Positions 62,664 through 64,000 of a stretch of DNA of 64,000 nt are shown here, one piece after another. The position numbers were made by a program, and so were the translations under genes. Position 1 is the first letter of the stretch. The number at the start of each line of letters is the position of its first letter. The notes under the pieces are model-generated. The model was not told where the DNA came from and did no database searches. It saw nothing but the letters and a program-made list of their open reading frames with translations. The stretch spans positions 186,001 through 250,000 of the forward strand of contig NZ_BMDO01000006.1 of assembly GCF_014635825.1 (NCBI RefSeq), written 5' to 3'. Source of the stretch: Mucilaginibacter galii. Lineage in GTDB: Bacteria; Bacteroidota; Bacteroidia; Sphingobacteriales; Sphingobacteriaceae.

Positions 62664-64000
62664 TTAAAGCTGAACATTGTTAGTTGCATTGTCTTGCGAA
62701 GCAGTTCCCTCAAATTTACTTTCGCAGGCAAACCCAAACAGGCAGCGTTCTTTGATCATGGTGGCCACTTCATCAGGTACGAATTCCTCCCATCCCGGTG
62801 CACCTTCCTTAATTAATTGCATTACTCTATCGGTTTGTACATGCAGGTTTTTCTCGCTGTAATCTTTAATATCGGCTACCTTGTCATTTACGATAAGATA
62901 CTCAAACAGGTCTATTAAGTGTTTGGGCGGGGTAAACTTTAGCCCTGTTAATATTTCACCGTTGTGATAGGTTGGGTAAATAAAAAGCTTCACCTTACGG
63001 CTAAACAAAGTGGCAAACGATTCGAGGATACCACCCGGTAGGTCGGTGTAATGCTCTTCGGTAAATATGTATTCTAAGTTAGGGTAACCCACTACTACGC
63101 CCATTTTCAACTTAGTGATCTTAGACAGGTAGGCCACCAGCTTATAGTACTCATGAAAATTTGAAATGAGCACCGTTTGCCCAAGCGAGCACAAGATGTC
63201 TACCCTATCGAGAAAGTCCTTTTCATCAATCTCAGCGGTCAGGTCGGCATTCCTTTCTTTTAAGGCTTGAAGGGTAAGTTCGGTAACTACCTCAACCTTG
63301 GTTTTATCAACGTCGGGTTCCTGTAAAAACTGCTCAACACCCCGGTTAAGCATATCCAAATGCACATTGATCAACGGGCGGAACCGACCGCGCACTACCA
63401 CGATATGCTTTTTGTATAAAATTTCTGACGGCTGGATGTTCTTACCATCTGGCCCGAATAAAGCAGCATCTGAGAAACCATATTTAACGAGGTGCAGGCT
63501 CATGAGGCGGTTATCCACCTTATCAAAACCCGGCCCTTCAAAGCGGATCATATCTATCTGGATCCTGTCGCGCGACAAGTTATCCATCAAGGAAAGCAGG
63601 AATACCGGCGGCACATGGTTATAATAAAAACAGGCATACATAAGGTTAACCCCTAAAATACCCACAGCCTCCTGCTGCTGATAGTTCTCGTTATCGAGCA
63701 GTTTTACGTGCACTACCACATCGTGCGATACGCCGTTGGGCTCCAGTTGAAAACGAACGCCCATCCATCCGTGACCTTCATTGGTCTTATGATAGTTAAG
63801 GGCCGAGAAAGTACCCGAGAAAGCAAAAAAAGTGGTTTTATCTCCGCGTTGCTGGGACAGCCGCTCTAATATAAGCCCGTACTCATGATCGAGCATAGAG
63901 ATCAGGCGCTGTTCGCTCACGTAACGTTTAACCTGCTGTGAGCCGTAAATGGCATCAGAAAAAGTCATATCGTAAGCCGACATGGTTTTGGCAACCGTGC
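62664..64000 (-). CDS. Large conserved protein of unknown function, 5' end cut by window edge
   Basis: The frame runs from the stop at 62664 to the edge without a start; residues ...TVAKTMSAYDMTFSDAIYG show that the Met at 63983 is internal. About 445 residues are seen. Motifs include FFAFSGTFSALNYHKTNEGHGW, then GVNLMYACFYYNHVP and DILCSLGQTVLISNFHEYYKL. I recall this family as widespread and often labelled, without good proof, as a nicotinate/nicotinamide-nucleotide adenylyltransferase-like protein; no HxGH nucleotidyl motif is visible here. Function is best given as unknown. Confidence 0.75.
   Translation of the reverse strand, partial: TVAKTMSAYDMTFSDAIYGSQQVKRYVSEQRLISMLDHEYGLILERLSQQRGDKTTFFAFSGTFSALNYHKTNEGHGWMGVRFQLEPNGVSHDVVVHVKLLDNENYQQQEAVGILGVNLMYACFYYNHVPPVFLLSLMDNLSRDRIQIDMIRFEGPGFDKVDNRLMSLHLVKYGFSDAALFGPDGKNIQPSEILYKKHIVVVRGRFRPLINVHLDMLNRGVEQFLQEPDVDKTKVEVVTELTLQALKERNADLTAEIDEKDFLDRVDILCSLGQTVLISNFHEYYKLVAYLSKITKLKMGVVVGYPNLEYIFTEEHYTDLPGGILESFATLFSRKVKLFIYPTYHNGEILTGLKFTPPKHLIDLFEYLIVNDKVADIKDYSEKNLHVQTDRVMQLIKEGAPGWEEFVPDEVATMIKERCLFGFACESKFEGTASQDNATNNVQL

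Overview
The window is a chromosomal segment of a Bacteroidota bacterium, most likely family Sphingobacteriaceae (Mucilaginibacter/Pedobacter-like). This rests on gene content (TlpA/DUF4369 proteins, tricorn-like S41 peptidase, M16 pair, MG2/TonB-plug protein, a SecA of about 1,100 residues, LytTR/LytS pair), on -7 promoter boxes of the form TAnnTTTG with an upstream TTG, on tRNA genes without encoded CCA, and on many intergenic palindromic repeats. Most genes are ordinary chromosomal genes. No CRISPR array, transposase, integrase, rRNA operon, recognised defence system or large biosynthetic cluster is visible.

Region by region. 1-4.3 kb is a visibly AT-rich surface-polysaccharide border: two acyltransferase-3 proteins and a GT8 glycosyltransferase flank a compact three-gene cassette (glucosaminidase, holin-like protein, unknown protein) that resembles a phage lysis module. 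4.4-7.9 kb holds a cupin, a small winged-helix-like protein, two identical tRNA-Lys(TTT) genes, a beta-propeller protein with a DUF2147 protein, and two tRNA-Leu genes. 8.1-10.8 kb is a large envelope protein. 10.85-13.9 kb is a decay patch: a methyltransferase with an in-frame TAA, a ferritin-like gene with a one-base frameshift, and the 3' relic of a GH42 beta-galactosidase. 14-17.7 kb has a DUF3891 protein and a LytS/LytTR two-component system beside a LiaF-like membrane protein and a possible 26-residue membrane peptide. 17.9-20 kb is the agmatine-to-putrescine pair aguA/aguB. 20-27 kb has a flippase-like membrane protein, an aromatic amino acid hydroxylase with a following SDR, and a tricorn-like protease. 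27-37.2 kb has purD, secA, a SPOR protein, an M20 amidohydrolase, two duplicated TlpA-type thioredoxins and ilvE. 37-52 kb has universal stress, DoxX, M16 pair, M28, DUF885, DinB, an alpha/beta hydrolase with an altered catalytic His, the TauE/DUF1634 pair and UbiD. 52.5-64 kb has a FtsB/DivIC-like protein, a RhlE helicase, a beta-carbonic anhydrase, a TolC/HlyD/ABC-membrane-domain export operon with no ATPase domain, a GNAT, an M42 peptidase, a sugar nucleotidyltransferase, and a conserved protein that runs off the right edge.

The most unusual layer is intergenic. At least five families of imperfect palindromes recur. The GC-rich family sits against stop codons of the neighbouring genes and in places seems to supply promoter or leader sequence. 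One copy has a different palindrome nested inside it. One block near 52.3 kb is four consecutive short hairpins with related cores enclosed by an outer complementary pair. A further palindrome has become the apparent 5' coding end of the SPOR-domain gene. The best candidates for new biology are the orphan lysis-like cassette, the ATPase-less exporter with a 34-codon reading frame just upstream, and the four-hairpin element. None is proven from sequence alone.
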